The position numbers and the translations under genes are program-made. The notes under the pieces were generated by a model. It was not told the origin of the DNA, ran no database searches, and saw only the letters and a list, made by a program, of their open reading frames with translations. This document shows, piece after piece, positions 27,101 through 35,616 of a stretch of 64,000 nucleotides of DNA. The stretch's first letter is position 1, and each line of letters opens with the position of its first letter. This DNA is from Prevotella sp. (GTDB lineage: Bacteria; Bacteroidota; Bacteroidia; Bacteroidales; Bacteroidaceae), in assembly GCA_017847725.1 (NCBI GenBank), contig JAGAXW010000003.1, positions 92,326 to 156,325 on the forward strand, given 5' to 3'.

Positions 27101-27520
27101 TTCGCGCCACTCTGCCGTGTACATCATCACATTTTCACGACACTTGGTGTTATAGTCCTCTGTCGAGATATAGCGCTCCGACTCTTTGTTGTCGATGTCG
27201 GCCTTAGTGATGCCCAACTCTTTCTCCACGCCCAGTTCTACGGGCAGACCGTGGGTGTCCCAGCCAGCTTTGCGCTTCACCTGATAGCCGCGCATGGTCT
27301 TATAGCGATTGAATGTATCCTTGATGCTTCGAGCCAAAACGTGATGAATACCCGGATGTCCATTGGCCGAAGGAGGTCCCTCGAAGAATACGAACTGCGG
27401 ACAGCCCTCGCGCTCCTCTACGGAACGCCAAAACACATTCTGCTCTTTCCACATCTGCAGGATGTCGTTGTTCACCTGCGTCAAATTCAAGCCGTTATGC
27501 TCGGCAAATCTCTTTCCCAT
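24101..27520 (-). CDS. ileS: Isoleucyl-tRNA synthetase
   Basis: 1139 residues, longer than the ~940 of E. coli and similar to the eukaryote-like type. The HIGH-type motif is HPGIHH at residues 55-60 (GPPSANGHPG), and KMSKS appears as GNKMSKHVGN. The editing domain (FLAWTTTPWTLAANSALCVG) lies between them. It charges tRNA-Ile. The eukaryote-like class often tolerates mupirocin (family knowledge, not tested here). It heads an eight-gene minus-strand operon with a promoter at 27559. Confidence 0.97.
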   Translation of the reverse strand: MGKRFAEHNGLNLTQVNNDILQMWKEQNVFWRSVEEREGCPQFVFFEGPPSANGHPGIHHVLARSIKDTFNRYKTMRGYQVKRKAGWDTHGLPVELGVEKELGITKADIDNKESERYISTEDYNTKCRENVMMYTAEWRELTEKMGYFVDLDHPYITYDNKYIETLWWLLKQFYQKGLLYKGYTIQPYSPAAGTGLSSHELNQPGCYRDVKDTTCTAQFKMKNPKPEMAAWGTPYFLAWTTTPWTLAANSALCVGPKIDYVAVQTYNPYTADKVTLVLAEARLNAYLPAEGAITDGGELPEYKKGDKLIPYRIVARYKGTDLVGMEYEQLMPAIKPMGDAFRVIPGDYVTTEDGAGIVHIAPNFGADDAFVAKKAGICPIVLIDKKGAERPVVDLQGKYFVVDDLDPGFVSKYVNVDEWNKFAGRYVKNAYDDTLTDKDETLDISICMDLKAQNKVFKIEKHVHNYPHCWRTDKPVLYYPLDSWFIKSTAKKERMSELNKTINWQPESTGTGRFGNWLDNLNDWNLSRSRFWGTPLPIWRSEEGEEICIGSIEELYDEIEKSVKAGFMASNPLKDKGFVPGDMSQENYDRIDLHRPYVDYIFLVSPSGKKMKREADLIDVWFDSGSMPYAQVHYPFENRDLIDKGEAFPADFINEGVDQTRGWFFTLHAIATMIFDSVAFKNVISSGLVLDAKGNKMSKHVGNVVNPFDMIEKYGSDAVRLYMMTNSEPWDNLKFDPEGVDEIRRKFFGTLYNTYSFFALYANVDGFVPSADAVQQDERPEIDRWILSSLNTLIKKVTAELDNYDPTRAGRLIDAFVNDDLSNWYVRLNRKRFWGKEMSADKRSAYDTLYTCLLTVSKLLAPFAPFYADQLYKDLGGTKDSVHLDSFPVADEELINKDLEARMEMAQKITSMVLALRRKVNIKVRQPLQSIMIPATEEQKAHIEAVKDLIMNEVNVKELKFVEGAGILVKKVKCNFRTMGKKYGKLMKGVAAAVDQLSQEQIAALEDNGTIALHVDGNDLLVEAADVDIISEDIPGWLVSNEGALTVALEVELTDELRQEGMAREIINRVQNIRKESGLEITDRIQITLAPHADVEQAVAAFGDYIKTQVLADAIHVAPNDGTEVEFDDFKLNIKITKS

Positions 27521-27558
27521 GTCTATTTAATTGTTATTACTGTTTCTGAAATAATGTG

Positions 27559-27566
27559 CAAAGGTA
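27559..27566 (-). promoter_or_regulatory. -7 element of the ileS operon
   Basis: Minus-strand TACCTTTG, 38 bases ahead of the ileS ATG at 27520 and after the nitrilase stop at 27593. Confidence 0.65.
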
Positions 27567-27592
27567 ATCAAAAAAATTTATATCTCCAAAAT

Positions 27593-28363
27593 TTATTGGT
27601 CCCTATCTTCAAGGACTTTGAATTTGTCACGACGCCGGCGCAACTCCTGCAGGTCGATGTCCGCCATCCTGACCTCTGCCACATGGCGCCTACACTGTAC
27701 CATGGTACGACCGATAGCGTCTACCACGACACTGGCCCCGGCATAGTGACAATAGCTATCGTCGCCCACCCTATTGACGCCTATCAGGTAGCACTGGTTT
27801 TCTATCGCTCTGGCACGCGTCAGAATCTGCCAGGCCGACTGACGCGACTCGGGCCAGTTGGCGACGACAATGATGGCATCATAGTTGAGGGCATCGGCAT
27901 AGCGGCTCCAACAAGGGAAGCGCAGGTCGTAGCAGGTGAGCAGCAAAAATCGCATGCCCCCATATTCCACCAGGGTGTGCTCGTGGCCCGACGTGTAGTA
28001 GACATCCTCTTTCCCATAGGTGAAGAGGTGGTGCTTGTCATAATGATACTGCCGTCCCGACCTGCCGTCCATAAAATAGAAGCGATTTCGATAGCTGTGG
28101 TCGGCCAGGCGCACCGCCACACTGCCACAGACGGCACAGTGGTGACGCTCTGCCACACGCTGCATCCACTCAATCGCCTCATTGCCTGCCTCGTCGCGGG
28201 CGATGCCCTCAGGTTCCGTGGCAAAGCCCGTGCTCCACATCTCCGGCAGCACATACAGGTCTGCACCCCTATTGGACTCCACCAGTTGAGAAGCGACCTC
28301 AATATTCCTTGACGGAGCACCCCAGCAGACATTCATTTGTAATAACGCGATTTTCAGCGACAT
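27593..28363 (-). CDS. Carbon-nitrogen hydrolase (omega-amidase/YafV-like nitrilase)
   Basis: 256 residues with the nitrilase triad Glu41 (LPEMWSTGF), Lys110 (YHYDKHHLF) and Cys144 (LLTCYDLRFPCWSR). The size and the EMWSTGF and CYDLRFP motifs fit the Nit2/YafV omega-amidase branch, which hydrolyses alpha-ketoglutaramate and similar amides in methionine and glutamine salvage. It is a single gene, divergent from the HU/SPOR gene. A possible -7 box TAAATTTG is at 28425-28432 (minus). Confidence 0.92.
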   Translation of the reverse strand: MSLKIALLQMNVCWGAPSRNIEVASQLVESNRGADLYVLPEMWSTGFATEPEGIARDEAGNEAIEWMQRVAERHHCAVCGSVAVRLADHSYRNRFYFMDGRSGRQYHYDKHHLFTYGKEDVYYTSGHEHTLVEYGGMRFLLLTCYDLRFPCWSRYADALNYDAIIVVANWPESRQSAWQILTRARAIENQCYLIGVNRVGDDSYCHYAGASVVVDAIGRTMVQCRRHVAEVRMADIDLQELRRRRDKFKVLEDRDQ

Positions 28364-28485
28364 ATACGTATTCGATATTTATTTTCTTGAATATTAAGAT
28401 TTGTTTTTTCGACTTATTTTCCTGCAAATTTAACAAATATAATCGGAATAAAAAAGAGATTTTTTAAATTTTAGGGACTCTTTTA

Positions 28486-28517
28486 TTTGTTCGTTTCATA
28501 AAAAAAACTTAATTTTG
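28486..28517 (+). promoter_or_regulatory. Promoter of the HU/SPOR gene (leaderless)
   Basis: TTTG (28486-28489), exactly 20 bases, then TAATTTTG (28510-28517). The ATG follows at 28523, so the transcript probably begins at the start codon. Confidence 0.75.
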
Positions 28518-28522
28518 CACCG

Positions 28523-29638
28523 ATGATTGCATTAAATCGACATATTGAAGCTCTACTTTTGGAGAACGAATGTGTGATAGTCCCTGATTTTGGTGGATTT
28601 ATGACGCATCACGTCAACTCGCGCTATGACGACGCCGACCACTCCTTCCTCCCTCCGCTCCGCACACTGGGATTTAATCCGCAGTTGCGCATGAACGACT
28701 CCGTACTGGTACAGTCGTACGTGGAGGCCTATGACATCAGCTATCCTGAAGCCCTGCGCAAAATTGAGCAAGAGGTGGAGGAACTGAAACTGCAGTTGGC
28801 AGAAAACGGCAGCTACGAGTTGGAGAACCTTGGCCTGCTCACCGTCAACCAGGAAGGCAACTATCTGTTTACGCCCACCGAAGCCGGTGTATTATCGCCA
28901 GAATACTACGGTCTGGGCTCCTTCTTCTTCAAAGAGCTCAAGGACAAGGCCACGGAGGAGGTGCAGCCGACTGCCGACATCAAGGTCAGTACGACGGAAG
29001 AGGCCTCTCCCACCCAGCCCGCACTGCTGGAGTTTACCGACTCTGACAGTAACGAGGCCGTATCTATCAAGATGTCGTGGATTCGCAATACCGTGGCTGT
29101 TGCGGCAGCCGTCATCGCCTTCTTCCTCATCTCTACCCCCATCACCAACAGCAACTTGGGCAACCAGAGCATGAGCGACATCCAGAACAAGCTACTGTTT
29201 AAGATACTGCCGAAAGACACCAACAGGATTCCGGCAGACTCGTTTGCAACCGACAAGCAGGAAGAGGAAGCCGACGCTGTCGCAGCGGACGACAACACGG
29301 AGGCCGAGCCAACGGAAGAGTATGCCAGCACTGACGCCAAGCCGGCTGAAGAGCCCGCCAGCGAGGAGCCGACAGAGGATGCAAAACCCACAGAACCGAC
29401 TTTTAATTATTGTATTGTTCTGGCCAGTCAGGTAAAGGAGAGCAATGCACGGATTTTTGTTAATCAGCTTCATCAGAAAGGATATGCTGACGCCAAAGTC
29501 TATACCCACAACAAGATTGTCCGCGTCATCTGCGGCGAATACGCTACTGAGGCCGAGGCATACAGCAGGCTGAACGCCCTCAACGGCAAGGACGGCTTTG
29601 AAGACGCATGGGTATACAAGAAGAAATCCGGTATCTGA
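28523..29638 (+). CDS. HU-CCDC81 and SPOR domain protein
   Basis: 371 residues. Residues 1-130 contain two HU-like units of the CCDC81 type (HIEALLLENECVIVPDFGGF, SYELENLGLLTVN). A membrane segment follows (about 192-207, NTVAVAAAVIAFFLI), then a Glu/Ala/Pro-rich linker and a C-terminal SPOR domain (about 298-371, FNYCIVLASQVKESNARIFV). SPOR domains bind denuded peptidoglycan at division sites. The cytoplasmic HU part may bind DNA or protein. This Bacteroidetes-specific layout links nucleoid side and cell wall. The FHA gene follows 25 bases later. Confidence 0.9.
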   Translation: MIALNRHIEALLLENECVIVPDFGGFMTHHVNSRYDDADHSFLPPLRTLGFNPQLRMNDSVLVQSYVEAYDISYPEALRKIEQEVEELKLQLAENGSYELENLGLLTVNQEGNYLFTPTEAGVLSPEYYGLGSFFFKELKDKATEEVQPTADIKVSTTEEASPTQPALLEFTDSDSNEAVSIKMSWIRNTVAVAAAVIAFFLISTPITNSNLGNQSMSDIQNKLLFKILPKDTNRIPADSFATDKQEEEADAVAADDNTEAEPTEEYASTDAKPAEEPASEEPTEDAKPTEPTFNYCIVLASQVKESNARIFVNQLHQKGYADAKVYTHNKIVRVICGEYATEAEAYSRLNALNGKDGFEDAWVYKKKSGI

Positions 29639-29663
29639 AATTTTGTTGAAGTAAAGGAAGCTT

Positions 29664-30188
29664 ATGAAGCGTGTAAGATGCCCTAAATGCGACAACTATA
29701 TCACGTTTGACGAGACGCAGTATGCGGCTGGTCAGTCACTGGTGTTCAAGTGCGACGTCTGCGGTCGCGAATTCGGCATCCGCATTGGCGTCTCCAAGCT
29801 GCGCAACATGCAGAAAGACGACCATCCCGACGAACAGGAGAATGCCGGGGGCTGCGGTTCCATCGTAGTGATTGAGAATGTCTTCCACTACAAGCAGGTC
29901 GTTCCCCTGCACATGGGCGACAACGTCATCGGACGCTACCAGAAAGGCAACCGCGCCAACTGTACCTTCGAAACCGTCGACCCCAGTGTCGACCTCAACC
30001 ACTGTACCATCAACGTCAGCCGTGACAAGCGCGGCAACCTGCGCTATACCCTCTCCGATAATAACAGCAACACGGGCACCTTTGTTGACAACGTCGAACT
30101 AAGGCCCCGTGAGCGCCGCATTATTGAGGACGGAACACTATTCACCCTTGGTGCCACCAGTATTCTGTTGCGCACCAAGGGTGAATAG
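29664..30188 (+). CDS. Zinc-ribbon plus FHA domain protein
   Basis: 174 residues. The N-terminal zinc-ribbon-like region has C6-x2-C9 and C30-x2-C33 (CPKC...CDVC). The C-terminal FHA domain (about 85-172) has NVIGRYQKGNRANCTFETVD, LNHCTINVS and the NSNTGTFVDN turn. FHA domains bind phosphothreonine peptides. It lies downstream of the HU/SPOR gene and is probably co-transcribed, so it may bridge a kinase signal to division or envelope proteins; that role is an inference. Confidence 0.88.
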   Translation: MKRVRCPKCDNYITFDETQYAAGQSLVFKCDVCGREFGIRIGVSKLRNMQKDDHPDEQENAGGCGSIVVIENVFHYKQVVPLHMGDNVIGRYQKGNRANCTFETVDPSVDLNHCTINVSRDKRGNLRYTLSDNNSNTGTFVDNVELRPRERRIIEDGTLFTLGATSILLRTKGE

Positions 30189-30193
30189 GTTGT

Positions 30194-32026
30194 TTAGATA
30201 TTTACCAGGAACGACAGTCCCATGGTGAAATAATGCATATTCTTCTTCAGTTTATACTCTCTGACCGACAATCCCTGATTGTCACCATAGTCTGCAGCAA
30301 AATCCATTAGGTAGTTTGCTCCCGGTGTCAAGCCGTTTTGGGTGAAGTGGAAGGGGTCATACTTGGCTGTGTAGTTCTTTCTGGTGTAGTCGTAGTCGAA
30401 GTACAGGCGCCACGAGAAGTTCGACTTGTACTTGTAGGTCAGCGACAGGCCCGTACCAAACGAGGTCGACGTCTCTGAGCCCACGGTCAGGTAGTCCCAG
30501 TCGTCAGTCCACTGCTCACCAGTGTTGGTGGGATACTCCAGGCTGGTCAGGTTTGCGCTGGGATTTCCATTCACCGTATTGTCGATGGCGAGTTGGTACT
30601 TGATATCCTTCTTGTTACCCTCTGCATGACCGTCGATATCGAGCTCCTGAGTGAACGAGCGACCAATCAGCGCCTTGCTGCCCAGGGCGAAATGCTTGCT
30701 CAGCGGCAAATTGAAGTAAAGACCCACACTACCCGTAAACTCCGTGATATGGTCGCTCTTCACCGTACCGTAGATATTGGTGACAGGGGCGTTGCTCATG
30801 TTGGGGGTTTCCGTACCGAGGTCATATCCCACCTTTTTCATATAGATGGTCCAGTCCTGATCGTATTGTGCTTCGGGAGTGGCAGCAGCGGGATACTGGT
30901 CTGGGAAGTGTTTCTTATACATTTCCATCATGCCCTCCCAAGCGTCGTAGTCTTCCACGGCGACATACTTGGCAAAGTCTCCGAAGTCCTTGGCCGACAT
31001 GGCTCTCACTCTCAGACGGCCACCCACACCGATATATTTATTAAAGAAGTAGGCACCTTCCGCATCTACCACCGTAGCGGCACGGAACTTGATGTTCATC
31101 GACTCGTCGCCATCGCTGAAATCAAGATCCTTGCTGCCAAGGCCAAGACCCATGGAGACGCTGAAGAACGTTGGTTTCTCGCTGTTGAACTCGAGGTCGT
31201 TGCGCAGCAGGCCTTTCTCCTTGAAGAGCAGGTCGCCAAGGGCATAACCCAGCTCACCGGCCAGGATACCGATACCGGCACCCGACATTACGTCGCTCAC
31301 CCAGTGGCGGTTGTTCAGCACGCGCATCACACCCGTAGCCGTTGCCACGCCATAGCCAGCCACCGAGAACCACGGCGAACGCGTCAGACCATACTCCTTA
31401 TGCAGGATGGTAGCACCGGCAAAGGCCGTAGCCGTATGGCCTGAGGGCCATGAGTTGGCCGACGATCCGTCAGGACGCATCTCCTTGGCCGAGTTCTTAA
31501 TCACGTTGACCGTGAGGGCCATCAGTCCGTAGGACATACCGGCACTGGCCAGCAGGCGGGGCCAGTCGCTACGGCCTTCATAGCCGGCCAGCTTCAAGCC
31601 CACCACGGCTGCCGGACCGAAGAACTGTGTATAGTCATCGATGCCGGTCTTGAAGTCTGTCAGCAGCTGGGTATTCTTCTTGCCGCCCTGTTCTGCCTTC
31701 TGATTGACGCGGAACATGGCCTTGTCGCCTTTCAGGGCCAAACCGGCCACGAACAGGGGAATGCCCACGAACGTCATGTCGTCCAAGAACTTATAGGCTT
31801 TGACACCTGGGGCAGTCTTCGACTTGAAGAAGTCGAAGTCCATCTTGTGGTTGGCCTCAGGCACCTTTAAGTCATAGTTGGCAGCCGGTTGCTCTGTCGG
31901 GAGCACCAGTTCCGCCTTCATCTCAGGCTCTTCCAGCGTGAGAGCCTTCATCTCCCGGTAGTTGTCGGCACTGACCTGAATAGCCAGAGCAGCAACAACA
32001 ATAGTTAAAATCTGTCGTATCATCAT
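30194..32026 (-). CDS. PAP2 phosphatase fused to an outer-membrane barrel-like domain
   Basis: I set the start at 32026 (MMIRQILTIVVAALAIQVSA, a signal peptide), because the longer frame to 32095 begins upstream of a -7 box at 32071-32078. About 610 residues. The PAP2 domain has all three motifs: K...RP (NSAKEMRPDG), PSGH (WPSGHTATAFAG) and R...H (RVLNNRHWVSDVM). From about residue 310 on, alternating amphipathic strands ending in FTMGLSFLVNI resemble an outer-membrane beta-barrel. It may dephosphorylate lipids such as undecaprenyl pyrophosphate or lipid A at the cell surface side. The substrate is unknown. Confidence 0.85.
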   Translation of the reverse strand: MMIRQILTIVVAALAIQVSADNYREMKALTLEEPEMKAELVLPTEQPAANYDLKVPEANHKMDFDFFKSKTAPGVKAYKFLDDMTFVGIPLFVAGLALKGDKAMFRVNQKAEQGGKKNTQLLTDFKTGIDDYTQFFGPAAVVGLKLAGYEGRSDWPRLLASAGMSYGLMALTVNVIKNSAKEMRPDGSSANSWPSGHTATAFAGATILHKEYGLTRSPWFSVAGYGVATATGVMRVLNNRHWVSDVMSGAGIGILAGELGYALGDLLFKEKGLLRNDLEFNSEKPTFFSVSMGLGLGSKDLDFSDGDESMNIKFRAATVVDAEGAYFFNKYIGVGGRLRVRAMSAKDFGDFAKYVAVEDYDAWEGMMEMYKKHFPDQYPAAATPEAQYDQDWTIYMKKVGYDLGTETPNMSNAPVTNIYGTVKSDHITEFTGSVGLYFNLPLSKHFALGSKALIGRSFTQELDIDGHAEGNKKDIKYQLAIDNTVNGNPSANLTSLEYPTNTGEQWTDDWDYLTVGSETSTSFGTGLSLTYKYKSNFSWRLYFDYDYTRKNYTAKYDPFHFTQNGLTPGANYLMDFAADYGDNQGLSVREYKLKKNMHYFTMGLSFLVNI

Positions 32027-32070
32027 TTTATGTATTATAAATAGTTTCAAGAGTGTGTAGAAAACTTGTG

Positions 32071-32078
32071 CAAAGTTA
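32071..32078 (-). promoter_or_regulatory. -7 element of the PAP2-barrel gene
   Basis: Minus-strand TAACTTTG, 44 bases ahead of the chosen start at 32026. It supports the shorter start. Confidence 0.6.
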
Positions 32079-32098
32079 CGGAAAATCGAGAGCAAAAC

Positions 32099-32116
32099 AA
32101 AGAAACTTGTTTCTTT
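32099..32116. repeat. Perfect inverted repeat AAAGAAAC-TT-GTTTCTTT
   Basis: Eight-base arms with a two-base centre, followed on the plus strand by TTTT. It lies between two minus-strand -7 boxes upstream of the PAP2 gene, so it could be an operator or a weak plus-strand terminator. Confidence 0.5.
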
Positions 32117-32139
32117 TTTTGCCGAGATGGAGTAAGTTC

Positions 32140-32205
32140 GCCATCTTTGATGGCAAAGTTACGAAAAAAGCTTGTAAATAGAAAGCGATTTTGGAAGATT
32201 AACGC
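32140..32205 (-). promoter_or_regulatory. Second upstream promoter with GCGTTAAT box (site B)
   Basis: Minus-strand -7 element TAACTTTG (32154-32161) with GCGTTAAT at 32198-32205, starting 44 bases before it. The perfect hairpin GCCATC-TTT-GATGGC (32140-32154) covers the expected transcription start. The transcript would read toward the PAP2 gene. The remaining bases up to 32491 hold only a 27-codon frame and no gene I can support. Confidence 0.5.
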
Positions 32206-32491
32206 AATTCAGCCTGAAATAAAGGCAAAGAGGGGAAGAATGAAGAAGTTCAATTTGGGTCAAATAGCAAATTGGGGAGGATTGGTGAAGGAGTTAGGTT
32301 GCCAAATCGTAACCCAAAATTAGGGTTCTGATGCAGGTTAATCGACTAAGCAAATCGGGGCAGAATGACATACCTTTCACCGTCCGTTCACTTCCCGTTT
32401 CTTATTCCGCAAACTGCTACATTTTGCATAGCGATGGATGCCAAAAGAAATAGTAGTTTTGCAGCCAGAATTAAAAAACGGAGTAAGAAAC

Positions 32492-33724
32492 ATGAGAAGT
32501 ACTTTTAACATTCTGTTCTATGTGAACAAGAGTAAGGAGAAGAACGGTGTGGTGCCTGTGATGGGCAGGGTTACGATTAACGGGACTCAGTCGCAGTTCA
32601 GTTGTAAGAAGACGATTCCGCTTGAGATGTGGGACGTGAAAGGCAATTGTGCCAAAGGCCGTAGCAAGGAGGCGTTGCAGATTAACCGCGAACTTGATAA
32701 TATCAAGGCGCAGATTATCAAGCACTATCAGCACCTGTCGGATCGCGAGGCTTTCGTAACGGCAGAGATGGTACGCAACTCTTATCAGGGATTTGGGAGC
32801 GAGTACGAGACCTTGCTGAGTGCATTTGACAAGGACATTGGCAATCAGAAGAAACGAGTGGGCAAGGATAGGGCGGCAAGCACTCTTTGGGCTATGGAAC
32901 GTTCAAGAAAGGATGTGGCAGAGTTCATTCTGTCACACTACCGTCGTACTTGCTGGAACTGACGCCAGAATTCATCAAGGACTTTGCCGCCTACCTAAGC
33001 ACTGACCGAGGACTTGCCAATGGAACTATCTGGCAGCGTTGTATGTGGTTGAAAGGTGTTGTATTGAGAGCGCATTACAACGGAAAGATTCCCCGTAACC
33101 CGTTCGCACAGTTCTTGCCTTGCAAGCGACAAAGTCGATTACCACATCAGCCCGAATTGCAAGGAAAGGGAGTTCCTAACCGAAGAAGAGTTGAAGACAG
33201 TCGTAACGCACGAGTTCGAGGATGCAAATCTCGCCTTCGTCCGTGACATCTTCGTCTTTGTGTGCTTCACCGCCCTCTCGTTCATTGACGTGAAGAACCT
33301 GACAACTGACAACATTGTGGACATCAATGGCGACAAGTGGATCATCAGCAAGCGTCACAAAACCAACATCCCCTTTCAGGTGAAACTGATGGACGTACCC
33401 TTGCAGATTATCGACCGCTACAAGCACCTACAGGAAGACAAACTGGTGTTCGGCAAGATGAACTACTGGTCAATGTGCAAGAAGCTGAAAACAGTGATGA
33501 CCGCCTGTGGCATTGAGAAATCCATATCCTACCACTGTAGACGGCACTCGTTCGCTACGTTGGCGTTTTCAAAGGGTATGCCCATCGAGAGTGTGAGTCG
33601 TGTATTAGGACACACGAACATCGTCACGACACAGATTTATGCAAAAAACACATCGCAGAAATTGAATGCAGACCTGACGATGTTGGGTGACAAGCTCAAT
33701 GCTTCGTTCAAAAGCATCAAGTGA
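32492..33724 (+). pseudogene. Tyrosine recombinase (Bacteroidetes integrase), two frameshifts
   Basis: The start at 32492 (MRSTFNILFYVNKSK) has GGAG nine bases upstream. Three consecutive frames make one integrase. Frame 1 (to ~32940) holds the Arm-binding and start of the SAM-like domain. Frame 2 (~32940-33120) reads LELTPEFIKDFAAYLST and NGKIPRNPFAQF. Frame 3 (~33122-33724) holds the catalytic domain (CKEREFLTEEELK, HCRRHSFATLAFSKGM, VLGHTNIVTTQIYAK with the Tyr). One shift is near 32940 and one near 33115 (CCTTGCA where CCTGCA would restore frame). It is presumably inactive. The family normally integrates conjugative or mobilisable elements. Confidence 0.88.
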
Positions 33725-33753
33725 CGGAACTCGCCGAATGCAAGACGACATAA

Positions 33754-35427
33754 TTACCTCGTCGCCTTACGATATTCCGATGGCGTCATCTTGAACCGCT
33801 CGCGGAATAAGGTGTTGAAGTGGCTGCGGCTGACGAATCCACACATCTCCATGACAAGTCCTATCGAGTGGTTAGTCTCAGCCAGTAATTGTGCGGCATA
33901 TCGCAATCGCCAGTCTTCTATGAAGTCGCCAATTGACTGTCCGTTGGCACATTCTCTTATGGCGTCAGCCAACAGATTGTAATTGGTGCCCAGCATCTGT
34001 GCCAGACTGTCGCGATTCATGTTGCTGTCGGTATATGGCTTCTGTTCCTTCATCAGTCTGACGATGCGCTGATACAGCTGTTGCGTACCCGATAGTTCTG
34101 TCTCAGGGGTATCTTCCAGCATCTGTTCCGCTTCTTTCTGCTTTTCCAGCATCTGCTGTAAAGTGGCATACAGGTCGCGGTTGCGCACGTTCAGCCGGTG
34201 TCTGTCTATCATGATGCGCCATAGGGCGAGTACACCCAGTACAACGATGATGACGAGGGCTATAATTATAATAAGGTGTATGCGCTCGCTGGCCTCTTTC
34301 TCCTTCAGCGCCATCTCGGCCTCCTGAGTTTTGAATTTCACCTCATACTCTTCAGCCTTGCTGTCGCGCTCACGGGACATGATGCTGTCTTGAATCACTG
34401 AGGCGCGCGTGGTGGCCTCGAAGGCGTGGCGGTAGTCACCCAGTGCCTTATACAGGTTAGCTTTGTTGATGAACAGCGTGCGATATATTTCGCTGATGGT
34501 GTCGTCTTGCTGTCGCAATTCCTCCTGTCGTTCGCTCAACTGCTCCACGCGGGCCTTGTTACCCGTCTTAACGTAGTAGGGCAGAATGTTGAACTGTCCT
34601 GAACGTGTCTTGGCGTATGATGTCTTCTCATAGCTCTCGGCTGCGCGTCGTGCCTCGTCCATGTGTCCCAGCTCCGCCTCGCAGCAGGCCAGCACGCAGT
34701 AGGCACCGCCCCGCTGTTTCTCGTAGTAACCTGCTGGCATCTTAATACCCTTCTGCTCCATCTCGTCGATAAAGGCCAGTCGCTCGCGGCACACCTGTGC
34801 CCCTTCGGCATATTTCTTATTCTCGCCAAGCCTCTGGGCCAGCAGACTCATATAGTACGACGCTTTAGGCTGGGCACCTGCGTCGTCCATACTTCTGATG
34901 ATGTCGATGGCTTTCCTCAAATACGCCTCGCCCGAACCTGGACGCTGCAACTCCATAGCTGAGCCTGCTGTGGCGTAGAAGGATGCCTCCTGGCGCTTAA
35001 AGCCACGCTGGCGGGCCAGTTCGATGCCTTCGAGTGCTGCGTTCAACGTCTCTTCGGCCTTTCCCTCCGTCATGCATAGCGTGCTGTAAGCATCGAGTGT
35101 AGAGATATAGACATCACTCGTCTTATCCAGTCCTTCGCGGTCCAGTACCAGCCGCATGTAGTGTCGGCCCTGCTTGCGGTCTTGCATACCCGTGTTATAC
35201 ACATAGCTGCGCATCATGTTACAGCTGTCCTGGGTCATCGTCCCCTTCATCTCGGCAGTATCGATAAGCCCTAGACACCGTTCCGGCTCCTTCACGAAGT
35301 GCATTTTAATAAAATCATAGGTATAGATGCTGTCGGCATCCGATACCATAACGGCGGTTGGCTGACTCTTTTCCTGACAAGCGCCCAGCGCCAGCAGTGT
35401 CGCAAAGAGGAAGATAAGTTTTTTCAT
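33754..35427 (-). CDS. Membrane-anchored TPR regulator with AraC-type HTH
   Basis: 557 residues. The N-terminus has a lipobox-like LLALGACQ. A periplasmic tetratricopeptide region follows (about 60-370), then a membrane helix (about 387-406, IIIIALVIIVVLGVLALW), a coiled coil, and a C-terminal AraC double HTH (SIGDFIEDWRLRYAAQLLAE, IGLVMEMCGFVSRSHFNTLF). It is a one-piece sensor-regulator of a type frequent in Prevotella. It is transcribed divergently from the C10 protease, with direct repeats between them, so it probably controls the protease. Its promoter is TTG-N20-TATCTTTG at 35510-35540. Confidence 0.88.
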   Translation of the reverse strand: MKKLIFLFATLLALGACQEKSQPTAVMVSDADSIYTYDFIKMHFVKEPERCLGLIDTAEMKGTMTQDSCNMMRSYVYNTGMQDRKQGRHYMRLVLDREGLDKTSDVYISTLDAYSTLCMTEGKAEETLNAALEGIELARQRGFKRQEASFYATAGSAMELQRPGSGEAYLRKAIDIIRSMDDAGAQPKASYYMSLLAQRLGENKKYAEGAQVCRERLAFIDEMEQKGIKMPAGYYEKQRGGAYCVLACCEAELGHMDEARRAAESYEKTSYAKTRSGQFNILPYYVKTGNKARVEQLSERQEELRQQDDTISEIYRTLFINKANLYKALGDYRHAFEATTRASVIQDSIMSRERDSKAEEYEVKFKTQEAEMALKEKEASERIHLIIIIALVIIVVLGVLALWRIMIDRHRLNVRNRDLYATLQQMLEKQKEAEQMLEDTPETELSGTQQLYQRIVRLMKEQKPYTDSNMNRDSLAQMLGTNYNLLADAIRECANGQSIGDFIEDWRLRYAAQLLAETNHSIGLVMEMCGFVSRSHFNTLFRERFKMTPSEYRKATR

Positions 35428-35509
35428 ATTTCAATCTACCTAAACAATGATAATCGGCATAGACACTTCCTGTTTGTAAGTGTTAAGCAGAGTAAACATT
35501 TCTTGTATG

Positions 35510-35540
35510 CAAAGATAGTGTTTTCTATCGAATTAGCCAA
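35510..35540 (-). promoter_or_regulatory. Promoter of the TPR/AraC regulator
   Basis: Minus-strand TTG (35538-35540), 20 bases, TATCTTTG (35510-35517). The leader to the ATG at 35427 is about 78 bases. Confidence 0.7.
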
Positions 35541-35616
35541 TTTTGAATTCCGATTTTTCTGTAAAATTACAATAAATCCCGAATTAGGGCTTGGGATTTC
35601 TTGCCCAAAGTGCAAT

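Noticed and set aside
26117-28312. 731-codon open frame on the plus strand
   Set aside because: It is antisense to ileS and the nitrilase gene, both of which have full catalytic motifs. Its sequence is His/Leu/Val-rich as expected of a shadow frame.
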